DNA of 64,000 nt from JAGNHB01 sp964436005 (GTDB lineage: Bacteria; Acidobacteriota; JAAYUB01). Location: assembly GCA_964436005.1 (NCBI GenBank), contig CAYTBK010000006.1, forward strand, positions 5,391-69,390, written 5' to 3'. Made by a program: the position numbers and the translations under genes. The notes below the pieces were generated by a model. It was not told the origin of the DNA and did no database searches. It worked only from the letters and a program-made list of their open reading frames with translations. Positions 16,331-25,119 of this stretch are shown piece by piece (the stretch's first letter is position 1; each line of letters begins with the position of its first letter).

Positions 16331-18763
16331 ATGCGGATCCGATTGATTGTCATGTTTTTATGCGCCGTGCTGATGCCGGCAGCGATTCTGGCAGAAGGTC
16401 CGGCGTCGCAACCCTGGACCAGAATGAAAACGGCGCCGGATGGGACCCAGGTCATTCTGTACCAGCCCCAGGTGGACGACTGGGCGTCCCATGCTCGTCT
16501 GGACTACCGCCTGGCCGCGGAAATCCTGCCGCCGGGGGCGAAGCGATCCATCCCGGCGGCATTGCAAATGACCGCCGAGACGAACACCGATCTTTCCACC
16601 CGGACGGTGGTGCTCTACAACCAGAAAATCGTGAACGTTTCTTTCCCTTCGGCAGACGAAGCCACTGCCCAGAAGCTGACCACACTCCTGACGCAGCTTG
16701 TGCCCTCCGGGCCCCTGAAGATGTCGGTCGACCTGATCCTGTCCTATGAAGGAGATGCGGAGGCTTCCCATCGGACGGCGCCGGAAGGACCGGTGCAACC
16801 TGTCCCGGCGGCGCCGGAAGCGCCGGTGATCCTCTGCCGCACGACACCGGCGGTTCTGGTGATCTTCGACGGCGAACCGGTGTTCGCCCCGGTCGAAGGA
16901 ACCGCCTTGCAGTTCGCCCTGAACACCAATTGGCTGGTGTTGCGGGAGGCGGGGAAAACCGAGTGTTACCTGTTGAACGAGACTTTCTGGCTGAAGGGCG
17001 CAGGGATCACGGGGCCCTGGGCGCCGGCCGGCAAACTGCCCCGGTCCTTCTGGGCGCTCCCCAAGGAGGAGCAGTGGGCGGACGCCCGTGCCCACCTGCC
17101 GGGGAAATCCGTCTCCGCCGCCAAGGCGCCGAAAGTCCTCGTGAGCTTCAAGCCGGCGGAGCTGATCCTGCTCAAGGGCGCCCCCGCCCGGGCGGCCATT
17201 CCCGGCACCGGCCTCTCCTGGGTGAAAAACACGGAAAGCGACCTTTTCTGGAACAAGGCCGACCAGAGCTTCTATTTCCTGGTTTCCGGCCGCTGGTTCC
17301 GCTCCCTGAAACCGGAAGGGCCGTGGGCCGCCGTCGCCGGCGACGCCCTGCCCGCGGACTTTGCCCGGATCCCCGCCGACCACGCCAAGGGGAAGGTCCG
17401 GGTCTCCGTGCCCGGCACGCCGGAGGCGAAGGAGGCGGCGATGCTGGCCCAGGTCCCGCACAAGGCCGAGGTGAAGCGCAGCGAGGTCACGGTGGACGTC
17501 AAGTACTCGGGCGACCCCGAGTTCAAGCCGGTGGAGGGCACGACCCTGGCCTACGCCGTCAACACCGCCTTCGACGTCATCAAGTTCAAGGAAAAGTACT
17601 ACTGCTGCCACCAGGCCGTCTGGTTCGTGGCGGTCTCGCCCGCCGGACCGTGGGCCGTGGCCGACAGCGTGCCGAAGGAAATCTACACCATTCCACCGAG
17701 CAACCCCAAATACAATGTGACGTACGTCACGGTGTACGAGTCCACGCCGAGCACGGTCACCACGGGCTACACGGCGGGCTACCTGGGCGCGTTCGTGATC
17801 GGCGCCTGCGTGGTGTACGGTTCGGGCTACTACTACCCGCCCTACTGGTACTACCCCCCGGGAATCCACTATCCGGTGTACTATCCTCGCCCTTACTCGT
17901 ACGGGTGCGCGGCCGCCTACAACCCCTACACGGGCACCTTCGCCCGCGGGGCCGTGGCCTACGGCCCTTACGGCGGCTGTGGTCACGCCGCGGCCTACAA
18001 CCCTTACACCGGCACCTACGCCCGCGGGGCGGCCGCCTGGGGCCCCTACGGCGGGCGTGGCTACGCCGAGGCCTACAACCCGTACACCGGCGCCTGGGGC
18101 CAGAAAGCGGCCGCTTACGGGCCCGGCGGGCAGGCGGCCTACGCCGCCCGGGGCTACAACCCTTCCACCGGGCGTGGGGGGGCCACCTACCAGCGGTCTT
18201 CCCCCTACGCCAACTGGGGGCAGTCCGTGGTGACCAAGGGGGACGAGTGGGCCCGGACCGCCCACTATTCCGACTCCCGGGGAACCATGGCCGGCTACGA
18301 GACCTCCCAGGGGGGGAAGGGGGTGGGGATTTCCACGGACCACGGCACCACCACCGTGCGGAAGACCCACGACGACGACCTCTACGCCACCCACGACGGG
18401 AACGTCTACAAGAAGTCCGACGACGGGTCCTGGCAGAAATACGAGGACGGGTCGTGGAACTCGGTGAACAAGCCGACCCCCCAGGAAAAATCGGCCAGCC
18501 GGACATCGGCCACGGCCAACACCCAGCAGGCGAAATCGGCCGGCACGGGGACGGTCTCCGCTGACCGGGTCCAGGCGACGGCAACCGGGAGCGGGTCGGC
18601 GCGGTCGTCGGCGTCCGACTCCTGGAACCGGGATTCCCGGCAGCTTCAGCGCGACCATCAGGCCCGGTCCGATTCCGCCCGGCGGCAGAGGAGTTTCGAT
18701 TCCTGGCGCAGCGGGTCCGGCGGCAGCTCTGGCGGCGGCCGCGCCAGGGGCCGGCGGCGGTGA
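16331..18763 (+). CDS. Large secreted protein with YNPYTG repeats
   Basis: An 810-aa protein with a signal peptide (LIVMFLCAVLMPAAILA), starting after AGGAGG at 16319. Residues about 25-480 contain a repeated module with a V(K/E)GTxLxxAVNT...F(K/E)...YYxCxxxVWF...GPWxxA pattern, occurring about three times. Then a short hydrophobic patch (YLGAFVIGACVVYGSG) and a Tyr/Pro-rich stretch lead into three AYNPYTGxxARGA repeats, each 25 or so residues, and a Ser/Arg/Gln-rich basic tail. I recall proteins like this annotated as carbohydrate-binding family V/XII; no enzyme motif is seen. Probably surface- or periplasm-associated. Second gene of the ABM-led run (83-base gap). Confidence 0.8.
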   Translation: MRIRLIVMFLCAVLMPAAILAEGPASQPWTRMKTAPDGTQVILYQPQVDDWASHARLDYRLAAEILPPGAKRSIPAALQMTAETNTDLSTRTVVLYNQKIVNVSFPSADEATAQKLTTLLTQLVPSGPLKMSVDLILSYEGDAEASHRTAPEGPVQPVPAAPEAPVILCRTTPAVLVIFDGEPVFAPVEGTALQFALNTNWLVLREAGKTECYLLNETFWLKGAGITGPWAPAGKLPRSFWALPKEEQWADARAHLPGKSVSAAKAPKVLVSFKPAELILLKGAPARAAIPGTGLSWVKNTESDLFWNKADQSFYFLVSGRWFRSLKPEGPWAAVAGDALPADFARIPADHAKGKVRVSVPGTPEAKEAAMLAQVPHKAEVKRSEVTVDVKYSGDPEFKPVEGTTLAYAVNTAFDVIKFKEKYYCCHQAVWFVAVSPAGPWAVADSVPKEIYTIPPSNPKYNVTYVTVYESTPSTVTTGYTAGYLGAFVIGACVVYGSGYYYPPYWYYPPGIHYPVYYPRPYSYGCAAAYNPYTGTFARGAVAYGPYGGCGHAAAYNPYTGTYARGAAAWGPYGGRGYAEAYNPYTGAWGQKAAAYGPGGQAAYAARGYNPSTGRGGATYQRSSPYANWGQSVVTKGDEWARTAHYSDSRGTMAGYETSQGGKGVGISTDHGTTTVRKTHDDDLYATHDGNVYKKSDDGSWQKYEDGSWNSVNKPTPQEKSASRTSATANTQQAKSAGTGTVSADRVQATATGSGSARSSASDSWNRDSRQLQRDHQARSDSARRQRSFDSWRSGSGGSSGGGRARGRRR
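17908..18180 (+). repeat. Tandem YNPYTG protein repeats within the gene
   Basis: Four in-frame copies: AAYNPYTGTFARGA, AAYNPYTGTYARGA, EAYNPYTGAWGQKA and a degenerate RGYNPSTGRGG. The unit is about 26 residues (78 bases); DNA identity is high enough to see directly. Copy number could vary between strains by slippage or recombination. Confidence 0.8.
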
Positions 18764-19003
18764 ACCTGGAAAAACGGTGCAAACGGATGCGAGCGCGAAA
18801 GGTACGGAAAACAGGGAAATCGGAGAGCAGCGGGGCGCGGTGGTCGCTGCGCCTCCAGATGACCCTGATGTTTCCGGCGGGGGGGAAGAAATGAGGGAAT
18901 CGCCCTTCGCCCACCGAGCGACCGGGCGGTTCCGGAAAGGTCGGACAGAGCGGCGGACGATCGCGAAATTCGGAGATCAACTTTTGGGTACAGGGAGGAT
19001 GTT

Positions 19004-20245
19004 ATGCGGAAATATGGACGGATGATGCTCCTGCTGGCCTTGATGGCGGCGACGTGTCTGTGTGCTGCGGCTCAGGAAGCAGGGAAGGGCAAGGCCGCCG
19101 AGGCGGCCGGGAAGCAGGGCGCTCCGTTGCCGGCACTGACTTACGCCGGCGGGACGAAGGCAATCACCCAGACGCCGGTTGTCGGCACGCCGAAGCGGGA
19201 ATACCCGGAGGTGTTCGTCCCGGGCGAGGAGCAGCTCGCGGACGGCGAGCTGCGCGTGACGGTGCTCGGCAGCGGCAATCCATGGCCGACGCGCGCCCAG
19301 GCCTCGGCCAGCGTCATGGTCGAAGTCGGCAATCCCGAGCGCGACGTTCTGGTCTTCGACCTCGGGACCGGCGCCCTCGTCAACTATGCCAGCCTGAAGC
19401 TGCCCGTGAACAAGATCGACAAGGTGTTCATCTCGCACCTGCACGCCGACCACATGGGCGACCTCCTCACGCTGAGCGGCAGCTTCGCCAAGGTGGGGCG
19501 GGCGGATGGGCCGGTCTACGTATGGGGACCCAGCGGGACGGAGCCCCGCCTGGGCACGAAGCACTTCTGCGAAGCGATGGAGGACGTGCTGGCGTGGGAC
19601 ACCGAGGCCGGAAAGGGGCCCATCAATCCGGAAAGCATGAGGATCGTGGGGTCGGAGTTCGACTACAGCAAGACCCAGATCGTCTACGAGAAGAACGGCG
19701 TGAAGGTGACGGCTTTTCCCGTCGTTCACTGCATCAGCGGCGCCGTGGGCTATCGCATCGACTTCGCCGGCGTGTCGTTGGGCTTTTCCGGCGACACCCG
19801 CCCGTGCTGGCCGCTCGTGAAAGCCTGCCAGGGCGTCGACGTGCTCATCCACGAGTGCTTCCCGCCGGCGGCGGCGCTGGCGGCGGCATCGGGCCTCTCG
19901 ATCGAGCGGGCGACGATTGCGCTGAATGCCGCTCATACCTCGCCCAAGGCTGCCGGCAAGGTGTTTGGCCTGGTGAAGCCCCGCGTGGCCGTACTCTGGC
20001 ACACCCTGCTGTCGCCGCAGGTGGTCCCGATGGTCTTCTCGGATCTCCGCGAGGTGTACAAAGGCCCGGTCGTCCAGGCCGAAGACCTGACAGTTTTCAA
20101 CATCACCAGGGAAGCCGTCGTCTCCCGGCAGGCGAAGGTGCTTGCCCAGCTGCCGCCGATCCCGGGCATGCAGCGCGCGGAATTCACGCCCACCCAGGTG
20201 CCGCCTCCCGCATGGTGGGCCGAGGCGCTCATTCCGCTCGATTGA
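19004..20245 (+). CDS. Metallo-beta-lactamase-fold hydrolase, exported
   Basis: A 413-aa protein with a signal peptide ending near CLCAAAQ. The MBL fold has VTVLGSGNPWPTRAQASAS and the zinc motif HLHADHMGD (near residues 145-153); later ligands are VHCISGAVGY and GFSGDTRPCW (Asp), and VLWHTLLSP supplies the last His. This is the RNase Z/AtsA-like branch, which contains arylsulfatases and lactonases as well as phosphodiesterases. Because it is exported it is unlikely to be RNase Z. 240 bases separate it from the gene before, so it may also have its own promoter; I see none that is strong. Confidence 0.88.
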   Translation: MRKYGRMMLLLALMAATCLCAAAQEAGKGKAAEAAGKQGAPLPALTYAGGTKAITQTPVVGTPKREYPEVFVPGEEQLADGELRVTVLGSGNPWPTRAQASASVMVEVGNPERDVLVFDLGTGALVNYASLKLPVNKIDKVFISHLHADHMGDLLTLSGSFAKVGRADGPVYVWGPSGTEPRLGTKHFCEAMEDVLAWDTEAGKGPINPESMRIVGSEFDYSKTQIVYEKNGVKVTAFPVVHCISGAVGYRIDFAGVSLGFSGDTRPCWPLVKACQGVDVLIHECFPPAAALAAASGLSIERATIALNAAHTSPKAAGKVFGLVKPRVAVLWHTLLSPQVVPMVFSDLREVYKGPVVQAEDLTVFNITREAVVSRQAKVLAQLPPIPGMQRAEFTPTQVPPPAWWAEALIPLD

Positions 20246-20286
20246 GCATTAGAAATGAACTGCCCCATTTCGGAGGGAATGTGCCC

Positions 20287-20769
20287 ATGGAAACGCAACA
20301 AGCCGAGAATCCGAACCTGGTCGCCGACGGGACCGACCAGACCAACGAGGGTCCGAACCTGGCCACCCGGTTGGCGGTGGGCCGCACCAGGCTGGCCGAC
20401 GACCGCACGAAGATGGCCGTCTACCGGACGCACCTCGCCCTCGAACGCACGACCCTGGCCTGGGTTCGGACCGCCTTGACCATGGCTTCCTTCGGCTTCG
20501 GCATGGTCGCCTTCTTCCGCTCCCTGCGGCAGTCCCGGCAGAGTCTGGAAACGGCCCGGGTGCACCAGGTGGCCATCTGGTTCGGCGTGGCGCTGGTGGT
20601 GGTCGGGATCGTGTCCATGGCTCTTGCCGGGTTGTCGCACTGGCGCACCCTGCGCCGTCTCCGACGGGGCGAAACCCCGGTCCCGTCGCGCTGGCCGCTC
20701 AGCGTCACCGTCGCCGCGCTGCTCGCGGTCGGCGGGCTGTGGGGGCTGTTTTCCCTTCTGGCCCGCTGA
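20287..20769 (+). CDS. DUF202 (YidH-like) membrane protein
   Basis: A 160-aa protein. The DUF202 signature RTHLALERTTLAWVRTALTMASFGFGMVAFF is visible in the first half, followed by two more hydrophobic segments, giving three membrane helices. Its N-terminal ~50 residues are unusual and repeat (T)RLA(V/D)xRT(K/R) and related heptad-like units. Start at ATG 20287, ten bases after GGAGG; GTG 20281 is possible. Function of DUF202 is unsettled. It is 13 bases from the next gene. Confidence 0.85.
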   Translation: METQQAENPNLVADGTDQTNEGPNLATRLAVGRTRLADDRTKMAVYRTHLALERTTLAWVRTALTMASFGFGMVAFFRSLRQSRQSLETARVHQVAIWFGVALVVVGIVSMALAGLSHWRTLRRLRRGETPVPSRWPLSVTVAALLAVGGLWGLFSLLAR

Positions 20770-20782
20770 GAGGAGGAGGTCC

Positions 20783-21865
20783 ATGTCCAAACGAAAAGCC
20801 CTGGGGACAGTCGCAAGTACCTTGGCGATCCTTCTGGCGCTGGCCGGGTGCCGGGCCATCGGCCCGCCCACCATCCCGCGGGACCGTTTCGACTACAGCC
20901 GAACCATCGCCGATTCCTGGAAACAGCAGACCCTGCTCAACATCGTCAAAGTGCGGTACATCGACTTGCCCATCTTCCTGGATGTGGCCTCCATCGTCAG
21001 CGGCTACCAGTTCCACTCTTCCGCTTCCGTGGGGGGGACGGTCTATTCCAAGAACTCGATGCCCGGCACCGGCTTGACCCTCGGCGTCAGCGGGACCTAC
21101 GTCGACCAGCCCACCATCACCTACGCCCCGAAGACCGGGGACAAGTTCCTGGAAAGCCTCGTCAAACCCATCTCCCCCGCCCGGATTTTCAGGATGGTCC
21201 AGGCCGGATACGCCATCGATTTCATCCTGGAACTTACCCTCGAATCCATATGTGGCGTACGGAACCGGGCCTCGATTCCCACCGGGCTCCGGCAAGCGGA
21301 CCTGACCTTCTTCGAGGTGCTGACCCTGCTTCGGGAAGCCCAGGAAGCCGACGGTTTCGGTATGCGGATCGACTCGGAAGGCAAGGAGAGCCAGCTGGCC
21401 ACCGCCCTGTTCTTCCGCCGACAGGGGATGAGCCCGGAGGCCCTGGAAAAACTCAAAAAAATCAAGGAACTACTCAAGCTGCCCCCGGAGCGGGACACGT
21501 TCCGGCTGTTGCAATCCCCCATCCGCGGGGAAGGCGATGAATTCACGGTGGCCCCCCGGTCCATGCTCCAGATTCTGATGGCCCTCGGCCAGGGCGTCGA
21601 CATTCCGCAGGTGCACGCCGACCGGAAACTCACCCCCCCCAAGGTGGCCGACGAGAACCGCCCAAAACCACTCCTGCACATCTACAGCGGCACCGAGAAA
21701 CCGAAGAACGCCTATGCCGCCGTGCCTTACGAGGGGGCCTGGTTCTGGATCGCCCCCGACGACTGGGTCTCGAAGCGGTCTTTTGTCGCCATCATGTTTC
21801 TCTTCACGATGATGGAATCCGGGCAGCCGGAGATGCTGCCTGTCGTCACCATCCCGGCACGGTGA
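20783..21865 (+). CDS. Outer-membrane-type lipoprotein of unknown function
   Basis: A 360-aa protein with a lipoprotein signal: LAILLALAGC, lipobox LAGC. The conserved block LLNIVKVRYIDLPIFLDVASIVSGYQF recalls a family of lipoproteins common in Proteobacteria that sit beside stress-linked genes; I cannot name its function. A strong AGGAGGAGG precedes the ATG. It lies 21 bases before a DUF481 outer-membrane protein gene, so both may act at the outer membrane. Confidence 0.8.
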   Translation: MSKRKALGTVASTLAILLALAGCRAIGPPTIPRDRFDYSRTIADSWKQQTLLNIVKVRYIDLPIFLDVASIVSGYQFHSSASVGGTVYSKNSMPGTGLTLGVSGTYVDQPTITYAPKTGDKFLESLVKPISPARIFRMVQAGYAIDFILELTLESICGVRNRASIPTGLRQADLTFFEVLTLLREAQEADGFGMRIDSEGKESQLATALFFRRQGMSPEALEKLKKIKELLKLPPERDTFRLLQSPIRGEGDEFTVAPRSMLQILMALGQGVDIPQVHADRKLTPPKVADENRPKPLLHIYSGTEKPKNAYAAVPYEGAWFWIAPDDWVSKRSFVAIMFLFTMMESGQPEMLPVVTIPAR

Positions 21866-21886
21866 AGTCAAAACGGATAGAGTGCC

Positions 21887-22978
21887 ATGGCAAAGAACCC
21901 TAAGCCGCTGATCGTCCTTCTGGGGCTCCTGCTCGCCGCGGGGTCGGGCCTGCGGGCCGACGAACTGTATACCCGCGGCGGTGAACACCTGTCGGGAACG
22001 GTCGTCTCGGAGTCGGCGGAGATTGTCGAGTTCAACTCCAGCGCTTTCGGCGTGCTGAGAGTGCCTCGCTCCGCCATCGCCCGCCTGGAACGGGGGGCCA
22101 TCCCGGAGACGACGGGGTCGACAGCCGCAAAACCGCCTGCGGACGGCCTGTCGGTAGCGCAGGAGCCTCGTCCCGGGTCGCTGTCGGCGGGCGCCGCCAT
22201 GGCCGGGGGGACGGCGTCAGCGGCGCCGGTCGGGGACGATTCCGGGGCAGACGCCGGTGATTCGGCCCGTACGCGGTCGATGGAAAACGCACTTCTGAAA
22301 ATCCTTCAGCCCTTTCCGGGGTGGAAGACCGATTTCCGTTTCGGCCTGGTGCTGCGTCGGGGACGGGACAGCGATGCCACGCTCGACCTGGGCTACCGCA
22401 CTGAAAAAACGGTCCCCGGAAACCGGGAATACCTGCTCACGTTCAATTATTACCGGAAGGACGACGTTTCCGAAGATGGTACGCGAAAGGCCAAGGACAA
22501 CATCCTGGACGGCGGAATCCGCTTCCGACAGTACTTCCGGCCGCGGTGGTTCCTGCAGACCAACGCCAACTATTACCGGGACCCCATCGTCAACCTGCTC
22601 AACGAAGCCTACCAGGTCTTCGGGGTGGGGTACTGGCTGCTGAAGGGAAAGCGCGCCCAGCTTTCCGTCGGACCTGTCGCCGGTGTCCAGTACGTCGAGT
22701 ACACTACGAGCCGGGGCTGGCACTTCGTCGCCGGAATCTTCCAGGACCTGCATTGCCAGTTGCCTTTCGCGTTCAAACTTCGGGAGGTTTTCTTCTACCT
22801 CCAGGATTTTAAGAACTCGGCCAACCACATGCTCCGGTTCAACCTGGAGATCAGCCAGCCGCTCAGCCGGGTGGTTTCCCTTGGTTTCGTCTGGGATTAC
22901 ACCTTCGCGGGGGAGTCCGGCGGGAACATCGCGAAGAATCAGCACCGGGTGGGGCTCAACCTGGGCGTCCACTTCTGA
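21887..22978 (+). CDS. DUF481 (YdiY-like) outer-membrane beta-barrel protein
   Basis: A 363-aa protein. A signal peptide (LLGLLLAAGSGLRAD) is followed by a short beta domain with LYTRGGEHLSGTVVSESAEIV...GVLRVPRSAIARLE, an SH3-like module seen in front of DUF481. The C-terminal ~230 residues alternate aromatic and hydrophilic residues in strands (LTFNYYRKDD, QTNANYYRDPIV, LDLGYRTEK) and end with GLNLGVHF, a terminal Phe typical of an outer-membrane barrel signal. DUF481 proteins respond to salt or acid stress in other bacteria. Confidence 0.87.
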   Translation: MAKNPKPLIVLLGLLLAAGSGLRADELYTRGGEHLSGTVVSESAEIVEFNSSAFGVLRVPRSAIARLERGAIPETTGSTAAKPPADGLSVAQEPRPGSLSAGAAMAGGTASAAPVGDDSGADAGDSARTRSMENALLKILQPFPGWKTDFRFGLVLRRGRDSDATLDLGYRTEKTVPGNREYLLTFNYYRKDDVSEDGTRKAKDNILDGGIRFRQYFRPRWFLQTNANYYRDPIVNLLNEAYQVFGVGYWLLKGKRAQLSVGPVAGVQYVEYTTSRGWHFVAGIFQDLHCQLPFAFKLREVFFYLQDFKNSANHMLRFNLEISQPLSRVVSLGFVWDYTFAGESGGNIAKNQHRVGLNLGVHF

Positions 22979-23064
22979 TTCGTCTTGCTTGCGTTATTAG
23001 CAGGGGAAAATGGAGACACGGGGTACTGTCAGTCCGAATATAAAGGCCAGACCGGGAGTTTATC

Positions 23065-24492
23065 ATGAAAAAGAAACAGGTTCAAAACTGTCCGGAACAG
23101 GAGAGCACCGGGAGTGCCTTGTCGTTTACCCGTCACCTGTCCCGGGCCGAGCGACTCGCTATGGGCAAGCGCCTCCGGGAATCCTGCCCGCGAAGTTCGC
23201 ACGCGAAATGGGCGGCGCCCGCCGGGCGGCCCGACCCGGTGGACCTGGTGCTGGCGGCCGAAGAGGGGCGGCTCCCGGTGCTGCTCCCTCTCCGCCACGG
23301 GCGGATGGCCCGTACGGCCTTCACCTTCTACCGGGGGGCGGCCCTCCACATGGCCACAGATTTGGCGAATACGCCGAACTCGGGTATCCGCGTGCAGTGC
23401 GGCGGGGACTCGCACCTGTGCAATTTCGGCGCGTTCGCCACGCCGGAACGGCAGGTCATCTTCTCCATCAACGACCTCGACGAGACCCTCCCGGCGCCCT
23501 GGGAATGGGACGTCAAGCGGCTGGCGGCCAGTTTCGTGGTGGGCTGCCGGGACAACGGCCTGCCGGAGGCGGCGGCCCGGGAGGCGGCCCGCCGGTGTGT
23601 GCGCTCCTACCGCGAGCACATGGCCGAGTTCAGCGCGATGCGCGTGCTGGACCTCTGGTACCTGACCCTGGATTCGGCCACCCTGATCGCCTCCCACACG
23701 GAAGACTGTGTGCGGCGCCGGGCCATCCGGCGACTGGAGAAGGAGCGCGGGAAAACCATCGCCGAAAACGTCTTTCCCAAGTTGGTCAACGCAGACGGAA
23801 AGACGCCGCTCATCCGGGACCAGCGCCCGACGATCTTTCATTGGGAGACTCACAAACCGGGAGAGATCGACCCGGTCCTCGCGGAGACCTTCGCCCGGTA
23901 CCGGGACACCCTGGCGCCGGCCTGCCAGGTGCTGCTCGACAGCTTCGAGATCAGGGACGTTGCCATCAAGGTGGTGGGCGTGGGGAGCGTGGGCACCGCC
24001 TGCTGGATCGTCCTGCTGCAGGCCAACGAGGGGGATCCCCTCATCCTCCAGGTGAAGGAGGCGCGCACTTCGGTGCTGGAGGCCTTCGCCGGCCCGAGCG
24101 TCTACCCCAACCACGGCCAGCGGGTGGTGAACGGCCAGCGCCTCATGCAGCCCGCCAGCGACATCTTCCTCGGATGGATGGAGGGGCCCACCGGGCGGCA
24201 CTACTACGTCCGCCAACTGCGGGACTGCAAGATCAGTTTCGCCGTGGAGACCTTCGGGAAGGCGGAGATGTACCAGTACGCCCTGTGGTGCGGCTGGGCC
24301 CTGGCGCTCTGCCACGCGCGGGGCAGCGACCCCGCGCTGATCAGCGGCTATTTGGGGCGCGGCGACGCTTTCGACGAGGCGGTCGCCGAATTTTCCGTGG
24401 CGTACGCCGACCAGAACGAAAAGGACCACGCCGCCCTGCAGAAGGCAATCCGCCTGGGGAAAATCGAGGCACTCACCGAGGAGGAGGGCTGA
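23065..24492 (+). CDS. DUF2252 family protein
   Basis: A 475-aa protein beginning MKKKQVQNCP. DUF2252 landmarks: ARTAFTFYRGAALHMATDLA, the GDSHLCNFGAFATPERQVIFSINDLDE block, and ALCHARGSDPALISGYLG near the end. The fold relates to protein-kinase/aminoglycoside-phosphotransferase-like domains; the GDxHxxNFG stretch equals the HxDxxxxN catalytic loop. It is a likely cytosolic kinase-like protein with unknown substrate. Confidence 0.9.
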   Translation: MKKKQVQNCPEQESTGSALSFTRHLSRAERLAMGKRLRESCPRSSHAKWAAPAGRPDPVDLVLAAEEGRLPVLLPLRHGRMARTAFTFYRGAALHMATDLANTPNSGIRVQCGGDSHLCNFGAFATPERQVIFSINDLDETLPAPWEWDVKRLAASFVVGCRDNGLPEAAAREAARRCVRSYREHMAEFSAMRVLDLWYLTLDSATLIASHTEDCVRRRAIRRLEKERGKTIAENVFPKLVNADGKTPLIRDQRPTIFHWETHKPGEIDPVLAETFARYRDTLAPACQVLLDSFEIRDVAIKVVGVGSVGTACWIVLLQANEGDPLILQVKEARTSVLEAFAGPSVYPNHGQRVVNGQRLMQPASDIFLGWMEGPTGRHYYVRQLRDCKISFAVETFGKAEMYQYALWCGWALALCHARGSDPALISGYLGRGDAFDEAVAEFSVAYADQNEKDHAALQKAIRLGKIEALTEEEG

Positions 24493-24531
24493 TCCATTCT
24501 GATGTCGATTTAACTGATCAAGGAGGTTGAA

Positions 24532-25119
24532 ATGAGTTTTGCGCGACGTGTTTTTCTGCCACTGGCATCGCTTTTTTTTGCCGGGCTTCTGCTGACAGGG
24601 AGCTTCACCGTCTTCGCCAAGGAGAAGTTCGAGCGCATCGAAGCCGTCGCCATGGGCGAGGGCACCCAGCAGGGCAGGCATTCCAGAGTCACCATCATCA
24701 TCTACGCGTTCAGCACAGCCGACGACCAGAAAAACCTGTTCGAAGCCTTCCAGGCCGGCGGGCCGCAAGGCCTCCACAACGCCGTGAGCAAATTGCAATC
24801 CCACGGCCATATCGCCATCACCGGCACCCTCGGCTTCGACATCAAGTACATCCGGGAATTCAAAATGCCGGACGGCGGCCGGAAAATTCGCATGGTGACC
24901 GACCGGCCCATCCGGTTCGGCGAGGTGTGGTCGGACAGCCGCTCCGCGGACTACAACCTGTCGGCCTTCGAGATCATCCTGAGCCCCCAGAAGGGCAAGA
25001 GCACGGGCATCCTGCTGCCGGTCATGCAGCTGAAAGTCGACGACAAAACCGGGGATATCGAGCTGGAGGCGTTTCAGAACCCATGGAAGTTGACCAACAT
25101 CATCGATTACCTGCCATGA
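24532..25119 (+). CDS. Exported hypothetical protein
   Basis: A 195-aa protein after AGGAGG with a signal peptide ending near FTVFAKEKFERIEAV. I do not know the family. Seen: a beta-rich sequence with VTIIIYAFSTADDQKNLFEAF and IKYIREFKMPDGGRKIRMVTDRPIRFGEVW. Its stop overlaps the MscS gene start by 4 bases (ATGA). A periplasmic function coupled with the channel is inferred from that overlap. Confidence 0.75.
   Translation: MSFARRVFLPLASLFFAGLLLTGSFTVFAKEKFERIEAVAMGEGTQQGRHSRVTIIIYAFSTADDQKNLFEAFQAGGPQGLHNAVSKLQSHGHIAITGTLGFDIKYIREFKMPDGGRKIRMVTDRPIRFGEVWSDSRSADYNLSAFEIILSPQKGKSTGILLPVMQLKVDDKTGDIELEAFQNPWKLTNIIDYLP

Noticed and set aside
17908..18180. Tandem DNA repeat taken as a CRISPR or satellite
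   Set aside because: It is an in-frame protein repeat (YNPYTG) in a clear coding sequence.
23010..24530. Long overlapping + frame across the DUF2252 gene
   Set aside because: It is a Gly/Arg/Pro-rich shadow; the DUF2252 frame holds all conserved motifs.
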